Assembly (NCBI RefSeq): GCF_001618955.1 | Contig: NZ_LVYV01000054.1 | Location: forward strand, 62,001-126,000 | DNA length: 64,000 bases | Source: Tardiphaga robiniae | Lineage (GTDB): Bacteria > Pseudomonadota > Alphaproteobacteria > Rhizobiales > Xanthobacteraceae | Direction of reading: 5' to 3' | Part shown: positions 35,286 to 43,874 of the stretch, piece after piece | How positions within the stretch are numbered: position 1 is the stretch's first letter | Layout: each line of letters opens with the position of its first letter | Translations under genes and position numbers: made by a program | Notes under the pieces: model-generated | Databases searched by the model: none | What the model was told of the DNA's origin: nothing | What the model saw: only the letters and a program-made list of their open reading frames with translations

Positions 35286-36098
35286 CTAGTCGCGCACGAA
35301 AGAGCGCGACGGCAGCACATGCAATGCATAGGCATCGGCCTTGCTGCCCTCGACGCGAGGATAGAGTTCACGCACCAGCGGATCGTGACCGGGAATGATG
35401 CGATCGGGATGGCCCGCGAGGCGCTCGCAGGTGGTCCAGCCGTCGCACATGTCGCCGATATTGTAGACGATCGGAAACGGGCTGCGGCGCTGCATGTTGC
35501 CGTAATAATGCGAGGCATCCGAGGCGAGCACCACTGGGCCCCGCGCGGTTTGCACGCGCACGATCTGCAAACCATCGGAATGGCCGCCAACGCGGTGCAG
35601 CGTGACGCCCGGAGCAACCTCGCCATCGCCATTGTGGAACGTCACCCGCTCGTTGAAGACATGCCGCACCATCAGCGTGACATCCTCCGCCGAGAACGGA
35701 TGCCGCAGCAGCCCGTTGCACATGCAGCGGCCCGTCGCGTAGCTCATCTCGCGGTCCTGCAGATGGAACCTGGCATTGGGGAGACGATCGAGATTGCCGG
35801 CATGGTCGTAATGCAAATGCGTGACGATAACGTCCCGAATGTCTGCGGCGCGCACGCCGAAATCGGCCAGCGCATCGATAGGATTGATCGTGAGTTTGCG
35901 GCTGCGCTCCTTCGAGGCGGCCTCGTTGAAGCCGGTATCGACAAGGATGTCGCGGCCACCGCCGCGGATCAGCCAAACGAAATAATCGAGATCGGCCGCT
36001 GCGGTCTCATGGGGATCGGGTGCGAGATAGTTCATCTGCGGCGTCCGCGGCGTCATCGTGGCATAGCGGATCGCATAGATTTCGTAAGTCACGCTCAT
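35286..36098 (-). CDS. N-acyl-homoserine-lactonase-type metallo-beta-lactamase
   Basis: Protein of 270 residues from ATG 36098, with GGGACG upstream; the frame runs on to 36251 without family sequence. A complete dinuclear-metal site is visible: His94, His96, Asp98 and His99 in VTHLHYDHAGN, then VGGHSDGLQ, an Asp in LASDASHYYGN, and a final His in PGHDP. It falls in the AiiA/AttM/AhlD lactonase group and is unlike its sibling at 31.7 kb, which has a degenerate motif. Substrate may be acyl-homoserine lactone or another lactone. It is encoded convergently with the MarR gene, four bases apart. Confidence 0.86.
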   Translation of the reverse strand: MSVTYEIYAIRYATMTPRTPQMNYLAPDPHETAAADLDYFVWLIRGGGRDILVDTGFNEAASKERSRKLTINPIDALADFGVRAADIRDVIVTHLHYDHAGNLDRLPNARFHLQDREMSYATGRCMCNGLLRHPFSAEDVTLMVRHVFNERVTFHNGDGEVAPGVTLHRVGGHSDGLQIVRVQTARGPVVLASDASHYYGNMQRRSPFPIVYNIGDMCDGWTTCERLAGHPDRIIPGHDPLVRELYPRVEGSKADAYALHVLPSRSFVRD

Positions 36099-36365
36099 TC
36101 GTCCCGTCCCATTCCCGATCGTTGTTATGCGCAACAAGCCATTGCTGCCGGGAAAGGTCAAACCGTTCCAGCCACAGGAATGACCGGGAACCGGGACTGT
36201 AGCGATAACGCCCGACGCGTGGTGAATTGACGCGATAGCTGGCGCCCACACAGCACGTTGACAGCCGCGATCACGCCGGTTTGATAATGCGAATGGCGTG
36301 GATTAGTGTCGTTGCGGCGCAAGCCGCAGCTTGGACAGCGCCCTCAAGTGTGGACCGGTTTCATT

Positions 36366-37859
36366 ATGAAAATGCGCATTGCTCTGATCGCTCTCCTGAC
36401 GTTTGCCGCCACGCCCATCCGGCAGGCCTCCGCCGCGGAAGATCGGACCCACCGGATCGCACTGGTGATCGGCAATGCGAAATATCCGGACGCCGAGGCT
36501 CCACTCAAGGAGCCCATCAACGACGCCCGCGACGTCGCCGCCGAATTGAAGCGTGACGGATTTGAGGTCGATACCGGGGAAAATCTCGGCGGCGATGGCA
36601 TGCGCCGGGCGCTCGACAAATTCTACGGCAAGGTGAAGCCCGGCTCGGTAGCCCTGGTGTTCTTCAGCGGCTTCGGCATCCAGTCCGCGCGCCAGAGTTA
36701 CATGATCCCGGTCGATGCCCAGATCTGGACCGAGCCCGACGTGCGCCGCGACGGCTTCAGCCTCGAGACCGTGCTGGGCGAGATCAACGGCCGCGGCGCC
36801 GGCGTCAAGATTGCGCTTTTGGACGCATCCCGCCGCAATCCGTTCGAACGCCGGTTCCGCAGCTTCTCCGCCGGGCTTGCTCCGGTGATCGCACCAAGCG
36901 GCACGCTTGTGATGTATTCGGCAGCTCTGAGCTCGGTCGTCAGCGATGGCGGCGGCGATCACGGGTTGTTTGTCAGCGAGTTGCTGAAGGAAATCCGGGT
37001 TCCAGATCTCACCGCCGAGCAGACGCTGAACCGGACCCGCGTCAGCGTCACCCGGGCGTCGCGCAGCGAGCAGGTGCCGTGGATTTCTTCGTCGCTGGCA
37101 GAAGACTTCTCTTTCATAGCGGGAACGCGCCCGGCATCGGCCGCTGTGGCGGAAGCCAAACCGGCCGATCCAGCGCCGGCTGCGACACCGCGCCCCGCTG
37201 CTGTGGCCAAGCCGGAAGTCGTCGCCGCAGCTCCTGCACCTGCACCTGCTGCACCCACGCCGGCAGCTCCAGCAGCGCCTGCGCCGGCCGCGGCACCGAC
37301 TCCTGCCCCCGCCGTCGCCGCCGAAGTTCCCCGCGACGAAAACAAGATCTTGCTGGCGCTGGCGGAGGATCCGACCGTCAAATCGCTGAACGTCAAGCTG
37401 ACCGATAATCCGGAAGACGCCGGCGCGCTGTATCGCCGCGGCCAAGTCTACGCCAGCAAAGGCGCCTATTCCGCTGCGATCAAGGATTTCGACGCCACGA
37501 TCAAACTGAATCCCAAGGATGTCGAGGCCTACAACAATCGTTGCTGGGCGCGCACCGTGACTGGCGATCTCGCCGCCGCGCTCAAGGACTGCAACGAAGC
37601 CCTGCGCCTGCGCCCGAATTTCGTCGATGCGCTGGACAGCCGTGGCCTGGTCAACCTCAAGAACGGCCAGAGCAAGAATGCGATTGCGGATTTCGACGCT
37701 GCGCTGAAGATCAATCCGCAGCTGACCTCATCGCTCTATGGCCGCGGCCTCGCCAAACATCGCCTTGGCCAGACGGCTGAAGGCGATCTCGACATCACCA
37801 ATGCCAAGGCCATGGACCCGGACATCGTCAAGGAATTTGCCGGCTACGGCGTCCGATAG
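36366..37859 (+). CDS. Catalytically inactive caspase-fold protein with TPR repeats
   Basis: Secreted or periplasmic protein of 497 residues from ATG 36366, with a signal peptide ending near AAE at ~24. A caspase-like p20 fold lies at ~28-245 (RIALVIGNAKYPDAEAPL, PINDARDVAAEL). Both catalytic positions are changed: FFSGFG has Phe103 where the family has His, and LLDASRRNPF has Ser155 where the family has Cys. A Pro/Ala linker (~255-325) joins TPR repeats (~345-480; RRGQVYASKGAYSAAIKDF and NAIADFDAALKINP). It probably binds partners rather than cutting them. Its twin is at 43875-44741. The last codons begin a 15-base tandem repeat. Confidence 0.87.
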   Translation: MKMRIALIALLTFAATPIRQASAAEDRTHRIALVIGNAKYPDAEAPLKEPINDARDVAAELKRDGFEVDTGENLGGDGMRRALDKFYGKVKPGSVALVFFSGFGIQSARQSYMIPVDAQIWTEPDVRRDGFSLETVLGEINGRGAGVKIALLDASRRNPFERRFRSFSAGLAPVIAPSGTLVMYSAALSSVVSDGGGDHGLFVSELLKEIRVPDLTAEQTLNRTRVSVTRASRSEQVPWISSSLAEDFSFIAGTRPASAAVAEAKPADPAPAATPRPAAVAKPEVVAAAPAPAPAAPTPAAPAAPAPAAAPTPAPAVAAEVPRDENKILLALAEDPTVKSLNVKLTDNPEDAGALYRRGQVYASKGAYSAAIKDFDATIKLNPKDVEAYNNRCWARTVTGDLAAALKDCNEALRLRPNFVDALDSRGLVNLKNGQSKNAIADFDAALKINPQLTSSLYGRGLAKHRLGQTAEGDLDITNAKAMDPDIVKEFAGYGVR

Positions 37860-37890
37860 AACGGCGTGCGATAGCACGGCATCCGGCGAT
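37846..37890 (+). repeat. Three 15-base tandem repeats at the end of the caspase-like gene
   Basis: Units start at 37846, 37861 and 37876, each beginning ACGGC; the first two agree at 13 of the first 14 bases, the third has diverged. The stop codon (37857-37859) lies in unit 1. Slippage would change the transcript tail but not the protein. Confidence 0.65.
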
Positions 37891-37904
37891 CCCCAGAGGT
37901 CACC

Positions 37905-37950
37905 AGGATTTCGCAGGAAAGTCGCAAGAAAATCGTAGGAAAGTCGCAAG
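37905..37950 (+). repeat. 14-base direct repeats upstream of the OmpA-like gene
   Basis: AGGAAAGTCGCAAG occurs exactly at 37915-37928 and 37937-37950, 22 bases (about two helical turns) apart. A partial copy, AGGATTTCGCAG, is at 37905-37916. The group is about 135 bases before the OmpA-like start. Helical phasing suggests a regulator site. Confidence 0.6.
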
Positions 37951-38083
37951 CCCGGTTTGAACCTGCGGCGCGCGAGCGGACACTATTGATGGCAAGCCGG
38001 AAGCCATCCTGAAGCGATCCGGCACCAGATTTTGTTGGATTTGATTCAAGCGCGTTTCGCGCGACTAAATGAAGGATGCACCC

Positions 38084-38740
38084 ATGCCGAACACATCCGC
38101 ACGCCCCGGCTTCAAGGCACTTCGCACGATCGCCATGATCAGCGTCGCCCTGTCGCTGACCGCAGGCATCGCTGCCGCAGCCGAGGAAGTGACCTCCGAC
38201 CAGATCCTGCGCGCATTGGCGCCGAAGAAGCCGTTGACCCGCGGTCTGTCGATGACGCCGCCGGCCGAGCCGGCCGTCAACGCCGCGGAAGGCAAATTCG
38301 TCGACTCCCTTCGCAATCGCAGCACGCGGTCGCTGTCGATCGGCGAGCGCGAGCAGATCGCCGCTGTCGCCCAGACCAAGCCGGCGATCGATCTGGAAAT
38401 TACCTTCGACTACAACTCGGCGAATATCAGCAAGAAGTCGCTGTCCTCAGTGCAAGCCCTCGGCAAGGCGCTGAGCAGCGAAGACCTCAAGGGCGCGACC
38501 TTCGTGGTCGCCGGCCATACCGACGCCGTCGGCGGCGAAGAATACAACCAGGATCTCTCCGAGCGCCGCGCTGACGCCATCAAGCGCTATCTGACGGACA
38601 AATACGGCATCGCCGGCGCCGACCTCGTCACCGTCGGGTATGGCAAGGGCAAGCCGAAGGCCGGCGTTGCGCCGACGGACCCATCGAACCGCCGCGTTCA
38701 GGTGGTGAACATGGCGAACAAGACCACCGCGTCCCAATAA
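38084..38740 (+). CDS. OmpA-like peptidoglycan-associated periplasmic protein
   Basis: Protein of 218 residues from ATG 38084 (AAGGA upstream; an ATG at 38069 is less likely). A signal peptide (about 1-32, cut after AAAA) precedes a ~75-residue linker rich in Pro, Arg and Ser. The OmpA/MotB domain (~100-213) has ITFDYNSANIS, FVVAGHTDAVGGEEYNQDLSERRA and TVGYGKGKPKA, ending NRRVQVV. It has no beta-barrel, so it probably links peptidoglycan to envelope proteins. It lies between the caspase-like gene and the RND genes on the same strand. Confidence 0.88.
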   Translation: MPNTSARPGFKALRTIAMISVALSLTAGIAAAAEEVTSDQILRALAPKKPLTRGLSMTPPAEPAVNAAEGKFVDSLRNRSTRSLSIGEREQIAAVAQTKPAIDLEITFDYNSANISKKSLSSVQALGKALSSEDLKGATFVVAGHTDAVGGEEYNQDLSERRADAIKRYLTDKYGIAGADLVTVGYGKGKPKAGVAPTDPSNRRVQVVNMANKTTASQ

Positions 38741-38871
38741 GGCTCGGTGGTACCTTCGAGCTTGCTGCGGATTGCCGCACCACAGCGTTCCGCGCCACGC
38801 GGGACGCTGTTTGCTGTGGTGATCGCGGATATCCTGTATAGATTGCCCCGACCTGCCGCCGCACCGATCGA

Positions 38872-39834
38872 ATGCCCCTGGTGCTCCGTAATACCAAGTG
38901 GATCGATCTCGCAATGAAGGCTTTTGCCTGCTTCTCCCCCTCTCTCGCATGTCTGTCGCTGGCGGCCACCATGGTCGCAACCACCTCTATCGGCTTCGCC
39001 GCTGAACCCGCACCCGCCGGCTCCGCCTCGCCGAATGGCGCCATGGTGATCGTTGCCAAGGCCACCAATGCCTGCTTCTCCGATCTCGTGCGGGTGACCG
39101 GCTTCGTGGTGCCGCGCCGCGAAGCGGTAGTCGGCGTAGAGACCGAAGGTTCAAAGGTCTCCGAAGTGCTGGTCCGCGAAGGCGACACCGTCACCGAGAA
39201 CCAGGAACTGGCCCGGCTGATACCGCCGCCGACGGCAGGCAATGCACGCCCGAATCCTGTGACGCTGCGCGCGCCCGCGGCAGGTCTGATTACCTCCGTG
39301 AACACCATCGTCGGCGCACCGGCCTCGCCGCAGGCCGGGCCGATGTTCAGGATCGCCATCAACAACGAGCTCGAGCTCGATGCAGAAGTGCCGAGCATCC
39401 ACATCCTAAAGCTCAACCCCGGCGTCACGGCGCGGATCAGCCGCGACGATCAACCCGATATTTTCGGCAAGGTGCGGCTGGTGTCGCCACAGATCGACCG
39501 CGTGACGCAGCTGGGCCATGTCCGGCTATCGCTGGCCAGCAACCCGTCGCTCAAGGTCGGTGTCTTCGCCCGCGCCAGCATCGACGCCAAGCGCAGCTGC
39601 GGCGTCGCGATCCCGCGCTCGGCGATCGAACACTTCACCGTGCAACTGGTGAAGGGCAATACCATCGAGACGCGCCGCGTGAAGGTCGGGCTGGTGTCCG
39701 ACACGTCGGTAGAAATTCTCGAAGGCGTGGAGGTCGGCGACATCGTAGTCGCCGATGCCGGCACATCACTTCATGACGGCGACAAGGTCCAGACCATGTT
39801 CGTCGATGACCTCGATCGATCGCGGGTGCGTTAA
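38872..39834 (+). CDS. RND periplasmic adaptor 1 (short, no coiled-coil hairpin)
   Basis: Periplasmic adaptor (MFP) of 320 residues; the start could also be ATG 38914. A signal sequence lies at about 15-43. The two lipoyl halves are joined by only ~20 residues (EGDTVTENQELARLIPP, then APAAGLI) instead of the long helical hairpin that reaches an outer-membrane channel. Beta-barrel and membrane-proximal domains follow. Cys68 (ACFSDLVRVTG) and Cys243 (SCGVAIPRSAI) could form a disulphide and are shared with adaptor 2. Its TAA stop overlaps the RND start as TAATG. Confidence 0.85.
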   Translation: MPLVLRNTKWIDLAMKAFACFSPSLACLSLAATMVATTSIGFAAEPAPAGSASPNGAMVIVAKATNACFSDLVRVTGFVVPRREAVVGVETEGSKVSEVLVREGDTVTENQELARLIPPPTAGNARPNPVTLRAPAAGLITSVNTIVGAPASPQAGPMFRIAINNELELDAEVPSIHILKLNPGVTARISRDDQPDIFGKVRLVSPQIDRVTQLGHVRLSLASNPSLKVGVFARASIDAKRSCGVAIPRSAIEHFTVQLVKGNTIETRRVKVGLVSDTSVEILEGVEVGDIVVADAGTSLHDGDKVQTMFVDDLDRSRVR

Positions 39835-42800
39835 TGGCAATGAATATCTCGGCATGGTCGATCCGCCATCCGCTTCCGTCCATCGTCTTCTCGATCATTC
39901 TTCTGGTGCTCGGTTGGATCAGCTTCACCAAGCTGGCGATCACGCGGCTACCGAGCGCGGACATTCCGGTGATCTCGGTCGCCGTCTCGCAATTCGGCGC
40001 GGCGCCCGCGGAACTTGAAGCGCAGGTGACCAAGACCATCGAAGACGGCGTCTCCGGCGTCGAAGGCGTGCGGCACATCTCGTCGTCGATCACCGACGGC
40101 CTGTCGGTCACGACGGTGCAATTCGCGCTGGAAACCAATACCGACCGCGCGCTGAACGACGTCAAGGACGCCGTGACGCGCGTTCGCGCCAATCTCCCCC
40201 AGAATGTCAACGAACCGCTGATCCAGCGCGTCGACGTGATCGGCCTACCGATCGTCACCTATGCTGCGATATCGCCGGGCAAGACGCCGGAGCAGCTGTC
40301 GTGGTTCGTCGACGACGTGGTGAAGCGCGCATTGCAGGGCGTGCGCAACGTCGCGCAGGTCGAGCGTATCGGCGGCGTCGAGCGTGAGATTCTGGTGTCG
40401 CTCGATCCCGACCGTTTGCAGGCCGCAGGCCTTACCGCCGTCGATGTCTCCAGGCGTCTGCGCGGCACCAATGTGGACCTTGCCGGCGGCCGCGCCGAAA
40501 TCGGCAAGAACGATCAGGCCATCCGCACACTGGCCGGCGCCAAAACCCTGAATGAACTCGCCGGTACCATGATCAGCCTGCCCTCCGGCGGCGAAGTGCG
40601 GCTCGAAGACCTCGGCACCGTCACCGACACCATCGCCGATCGACGCACCTTTGCGCGCTTCAACGGCGAGCCCGTGGTGGCGCTGGGCATCAAGCGCTCC
40701 AAGGGCGCCAGCGACGTGGTTGTCGCGGCGGCCGTTCAGAAACGCATCGATGCGCTGAAGGCCTCCTATCCCGATGTCGATCTCAAGCTGATCGATACGT
40801 CGGTGGACTTCACCAAGGGCAATTATGAAGCCGCGATCTCGACATTGTTTGAGGGCGCGGCGCTTGCCGTCATCGTCGTGTTCTTCTTCCTGCGCGATCT
40901 GCGCGCCACAGTCATTGCGGCGATCTCGCTGCCGCTGTCGATCTTCCCGGCCTTCTGGGCGATGGACCTGCTCGGCTTCTCGCTCAACCTCGTGAGCTTC
41001 CTCGCCATCACGCTCTCCACCGGCATTCTGGTCGACGACGCCATCGTCGAGATCGAGAACATCGTGCGGCACATGCGGATGGGCAAATCGCCCTATCGCG
41101 CGGCGTTGGAAGCGGCCGACGAAATCGGCCTCGCCGTGATCGCCATCAGCCTGACCATCATCGCGATCTTTGCCCCGGCGAGCTTCATGTCGGGCATCGC
41201 CGGACAATTCTTCAAGCAGTTCGGCATCACCGTCTCGGTGCAGGTGTTCTTCTCGCTGCTGGCGGCACGCTTCGTCACACCTGTGCTGGCGGCCTACTTC
41301 CTCAAGGATCACAAGCACGACGATCCACCGCCGGGGCGCCTGCTGCAAGCCTACAACAAGCTCGTGACCCTGTCGGTGAAGCGCTACTACGTGACGGTTC
41401 TGTTCGGTCTCGCCGTCTTCGCACTGTCGATCTGGAGCATCCAGCTGCTGCCGCAGGGCTTCCTGCCGGCCCAAGACACGGCGCGTTCGCTGATGGCGAT
41501 GGAGTTGCCGCCGGGATCGCAGCTCGCTTACACCGAAAAGGTCACCGAAGACATCGTCGCGCGGCTCCGCAAGCGACCTGAAGTGAAGAGCGTGTTCGTC
41601 GATGGCGGTCACGTCCCGCCCGGCACTTATGAAGTGCGGCGTGCAGCTCTGATCATCAACTACACCCCAAAGAGCGAACGCGACAGCGCACATACACAGC
41701 GCCTGCTCGAACTCGAGATCAGCAAGGAACTCGAAAGCGTTCCGGATATTCGCTACTGGTTCCTCGACGAAAACGGGCTGCGCGCCATCTCGCTGGTGGT
41801 GACCGGCACCGACAGCAATATCGTCGCCAATGTCGCCAGCGAACTGGCGACGCAGATGAAGCGCATTCCACTGATCTCCAACGTGATCTCGGAAACTTCG
41901 CTGGATCGTCCTGAGCTGCGCGTGCAGCCGCGTGCCGATCTCGCGGCACGGCTCGGCGTCTCCACCGAGAGCCTGTCGGAAACCATCCGCGTCGCCACCA
42001 TCGGCGACGTCGGCCCGGCCCTGGCGAAATTCGATGCCGGCGATCGCCTGGTGCCGATCCGCGTGCAGCTCGAAGACACGGCACGCGCCGACTTCCAGAT
42101 CCTCGAACAATTGCGGGTACCACTTGGCGGCGGGCGCGGCGGCGTGCCGCTATCCGTCGTTGCCGACATCAAGCTCGACCAGGGACCGACCAGCATCAAC
42201 CGCTACGATAGAGAACGTCAGGCCACCGTGGCCGCGGATCTCGTGGGCACCGCCGCGCTCGGCGATGCCCTGAAGAAGATCTACGAACTGCCGGTCATGA
42301 AGAGTCTGCCGAAGAATGTCAGTGTCAAGCAGTCCGGCGACGCCGAAAGCCTGAACGAACTCGCGGATGGTTTCGCCACCGCGATCTCGGCAGGCCTGAT
42401 GATGGTCTATGCGGTGCTGGTGCTGCTGTTCGGCACTTTCCTGCAGCCGATCACCATCCTGTTCTCACTGCCCCTATCCATCGGCGGCGCGATCCTGGCG
42501 CTGCTCCTGACGGGCAAGCAACTGACGACGCCTGTCTGGATCGGCATCCTGATGTTGATGGGCATCGTCACCAAGAACGCCATCATGCTGGTGGAATTTG
42601 CAGTGGAAGCCATTCGCGAAGGCAAACCGCGAGAGGTCGCGATCATCGATGCCGGCATGAAGCGCGCGCGGCCGATCGTGATGACCACCGTTGCCATGGT
42701 CGCTGGCATGATGCCGTCCGCGTTGGCCTTCGGCGCCGGCGGCGAGTTCCGCTCGCCGATGGCGCTTGCTATCATTGGCGGGCTGATCTTCTCGACGGCG

Positions 42801-42944
42801 CTGTCGCTGCTGTTCGTGCCGGCGATGTTCATGATGATGGACGATGTCGGACAATTGGCATGGCGCTTCGGGCGCAAGCTGCTGGTGTCGAGCGGCGAGG
42901 AAGACCCGCAGAACGGTCAACCACCCGCCGTCCCGCACAAATAG
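39834..42944 (+). CDS. RND efflux pump, inner-membrane transporter (HAE1 family)
   Basis: Proton-driven pump of 1036 residues. Twelve membrane helices and two periplasmic loops in the AcrB-like order; TM1 begins MAMNISAWSIRHPLPSIVF. TM4 carries the proton-relay pair Asp401-Asp402 (ILVDDAIVEIENI) and TM10 the matching Lys (GIVTKNAIMLVEFA). The family signature GXXXGXXXXPXXXXP-like helices are preserved. It is flanked by two adaptor genes, an arrangement more like TriABC than AcrAB. No outer-membrane factor gene is near. Substrates are unknown. Confidence 0.93.
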   Translation: MAMNISAWSIRHPLPSIVFSIILLVLGWISFTKLAITRLPSADIPVISVAVSQFGAAPAELEAQVTKTIEDGVSGVEGVRHISSSITDGLSVTTVQFALETNTDRALNDVKDAVTRVRANLPQNVNEPLIQRVDVIGLPIVTYAAISPGKTPEQLSWFVDDVVKRALQGVRNVAQVERIGGVEREILVSLDPDRLQAAGLTAVDVSRRLRGTNVDLAGGRAEIGKNDQAIRTLAGAKTLNELAGTMISLPSGGEVRLEDLGTVTDTIADRRTFARFNGEPVVALGIKRSKGASDVVVAAAVQKRIDALKASYPDVDLKLIDTSVDFTKGNYEAAISTLFEGAALAVIVVFFFLRDLRATVIAAISLPLSIFPAFWAMDLLGFSLNLVSFLAITLSTGILVDDAIVEIENIVRHMRMGKSPYRAALEAADEIGLAVIAISLTIIAIFAPASFMSGIAGQFFKQFGITVSVQVFFSLLAARFVTPVLAAYFLKDHKHDDPPPGRLLQAYNKLVTLSVKRYYVTVLFGLAVFALSIWSIQLLPQGFLPAQDTARSLMAMELPPGSQLAYTEKVTEDIVARLRKRPEVKSVFVDGGHVPPGTYEVRRAALIINYTPKSERDSAHTQRLLELEISKELESVPDIRYWFLDENGLRAISLVVTGTDSNIVANVASELATQMKRIPLISNVISETSLDRPELRVQPRADLAARLGVSTESLSETIRVATIGDVGPALAKFDAGDRLVPIRVQLEDTARADFQILEQLRVPLGGGRGGVPLSVVADIKLDQGPTSINRYDRERQATVAADLVGTAALGDALKKIYELPVMKSLPKNVSVKQSGDAESLNELADGFATAISAGLMMVYAVLVLLFGTFLQPITILFSLPLSIGGAILALLLTGKQLTTPVWIGILMLMGIVTKNAIMLVEFAVEAIREGKPREVAIIDAGMKRARPIVMTTVAMVAGMMPSALAFGAGGEFRSPMALAIIGGLIFSTALSLLFVPAMFMMMDDVGQLAWRFGRKLLVSSGEEDPQNGQPPAVPHK

Positions 42945-42953
42945 GCAAATGCA

Positions 42954-43859
42954 ATGACCCTGTCCGTCGCATCTTCCAAGCGAACCACCACATGGGCCAG
43001 ATTGCTGGTCGCCGCATCACTCTGCGTGTTCACGCAGCCGGCTCTGGCCGCCGACGATCCTGCTGATGCCCCGAAGGGTGCAGCAGTGACCGTGCTGACC
43101 GCCGCGAAGTCCTGCTTCTCCGCGACCGTCGAAGTCTCCGGCATCCTGATCCCGCGCGAGGAAGTCTCGATCCGTCCCGATCGTCCGGGCCTCAAGGTCG
43201 CAGAGGTCATGGTCGATGCCGGCGAGAACGTCACCGCGGGCCAGATTCTCGCACGCCTGACGCCGCCCGAAGGCGGCTCGCTGCAAGTTCAGGCGACGGT
43301 TGCAGGATTGGTCAGCGCCTCGTCCGCCGTGATCGGATCACTCGCATCGGCCAAGGGCGAGGCTCTTTTCAGCATCATCGCGCGGAGCGAGTTCGAATTC
43401 ATCGGCCAGGTGCCGACGCGCGACCTGCCGAAGCTGAAAGTCGATCAGCCGGTCAGGGTCAAAGTGATCGGCGCTGGAGAGCTGGACGGTAAAGTGAAAC
43501 GCGTCGCCTCCACTGTGGAGCCCAACAGCCAGCTCGGCCAGGTCGTGGTCTCGATCACCTCGGCCCGGCGGCTGATGAGCAATTCCTACGCGCGTGCCAT
43601 CATCAAGACTGGCGAAAGCTGCGGCGTCGCAGTGCCACTGACCGCCGTTCTCTACAGTGCCGGCGGGACCGTCGTGCAGGTGGTCCGGCGGCAGCGCATC
43701 GAGACGCGCCGCGTCGAGATCGGGCTGATGTCGGGCGGACGCGTGGAGGTACGCGAAGGTTTGAGCGATGGCGATGTGATCGTCGCGCGGGCCGGCGCAT
43801 TGCTCCGCGAAGGCGATCCGGTTCGGCCGGTGATGGCGAACGCAGACGCTAAAAAATAA
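42954..43859 (+). CDS. RND periplasmic adaptor 2 (short, no coiled-coil hairpin)
   Basis: Second adaptor, 301 residues, 9 bases after the pump gene. Signal peptide 1-32 ends in ALA. The lipoyl halves are joined by a loop of a few residues (LTPPEGGSLQVQATVAGLV), so the coiled-coil hairpin is again missing. Beta-barrel (about 160-215) and membrane-proximal domain (RRVEIGLMSGGRVEVREGLSDGD) follow. Cys54 (CFSATVEVSG) and Cys223 (SCGVAVPLTAV) match those in adaptor 1. The paired adaptors share the same plan with clear divergence, pointing to an old duplication. It converges with the second caspase-like gene, 15 bases away. Confidence 0.86.
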   Translation: MTLSVASSKRTTTWARLLVAASLCVFTQPALAADDPADAPKGAAVTVLTAAKSCFSATVEVSGILIPREEVSIRPDRPGLKVAEVMVDAGENVTAGQILARLTPPEGGSLQVQATVAGLVSASSAVIGSLASAKGEALFSIIARSEFEFIGQVPTRDLPKLKVDQPVRVKVIGAGELDGKVKRVASTVEPNSQLGQVVVSITSARRLMSNSYARAIIKTGESCGVAVPLTAVLYSAGGTVVQVVRRQRIETRRVEIGLMSGGRVEVREGLSDGDVIVARAGALLREGDPVRPVMANADAKK

Positions 43860-43874
43860 TCGCGACGGGGAAGT

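Noticed and set aside
36366-37859. Active metacaspase effector of a CRISPR or abortive-infection system
   Set aside because: Both catalytic residues missing, has a signal peptide, and no defence genes or arrays are nearby.
40245-42110. 621-codon open frame opposite the RND gene
   Set aside because: Antisense to a full-length RND pump; no plausible protein content.
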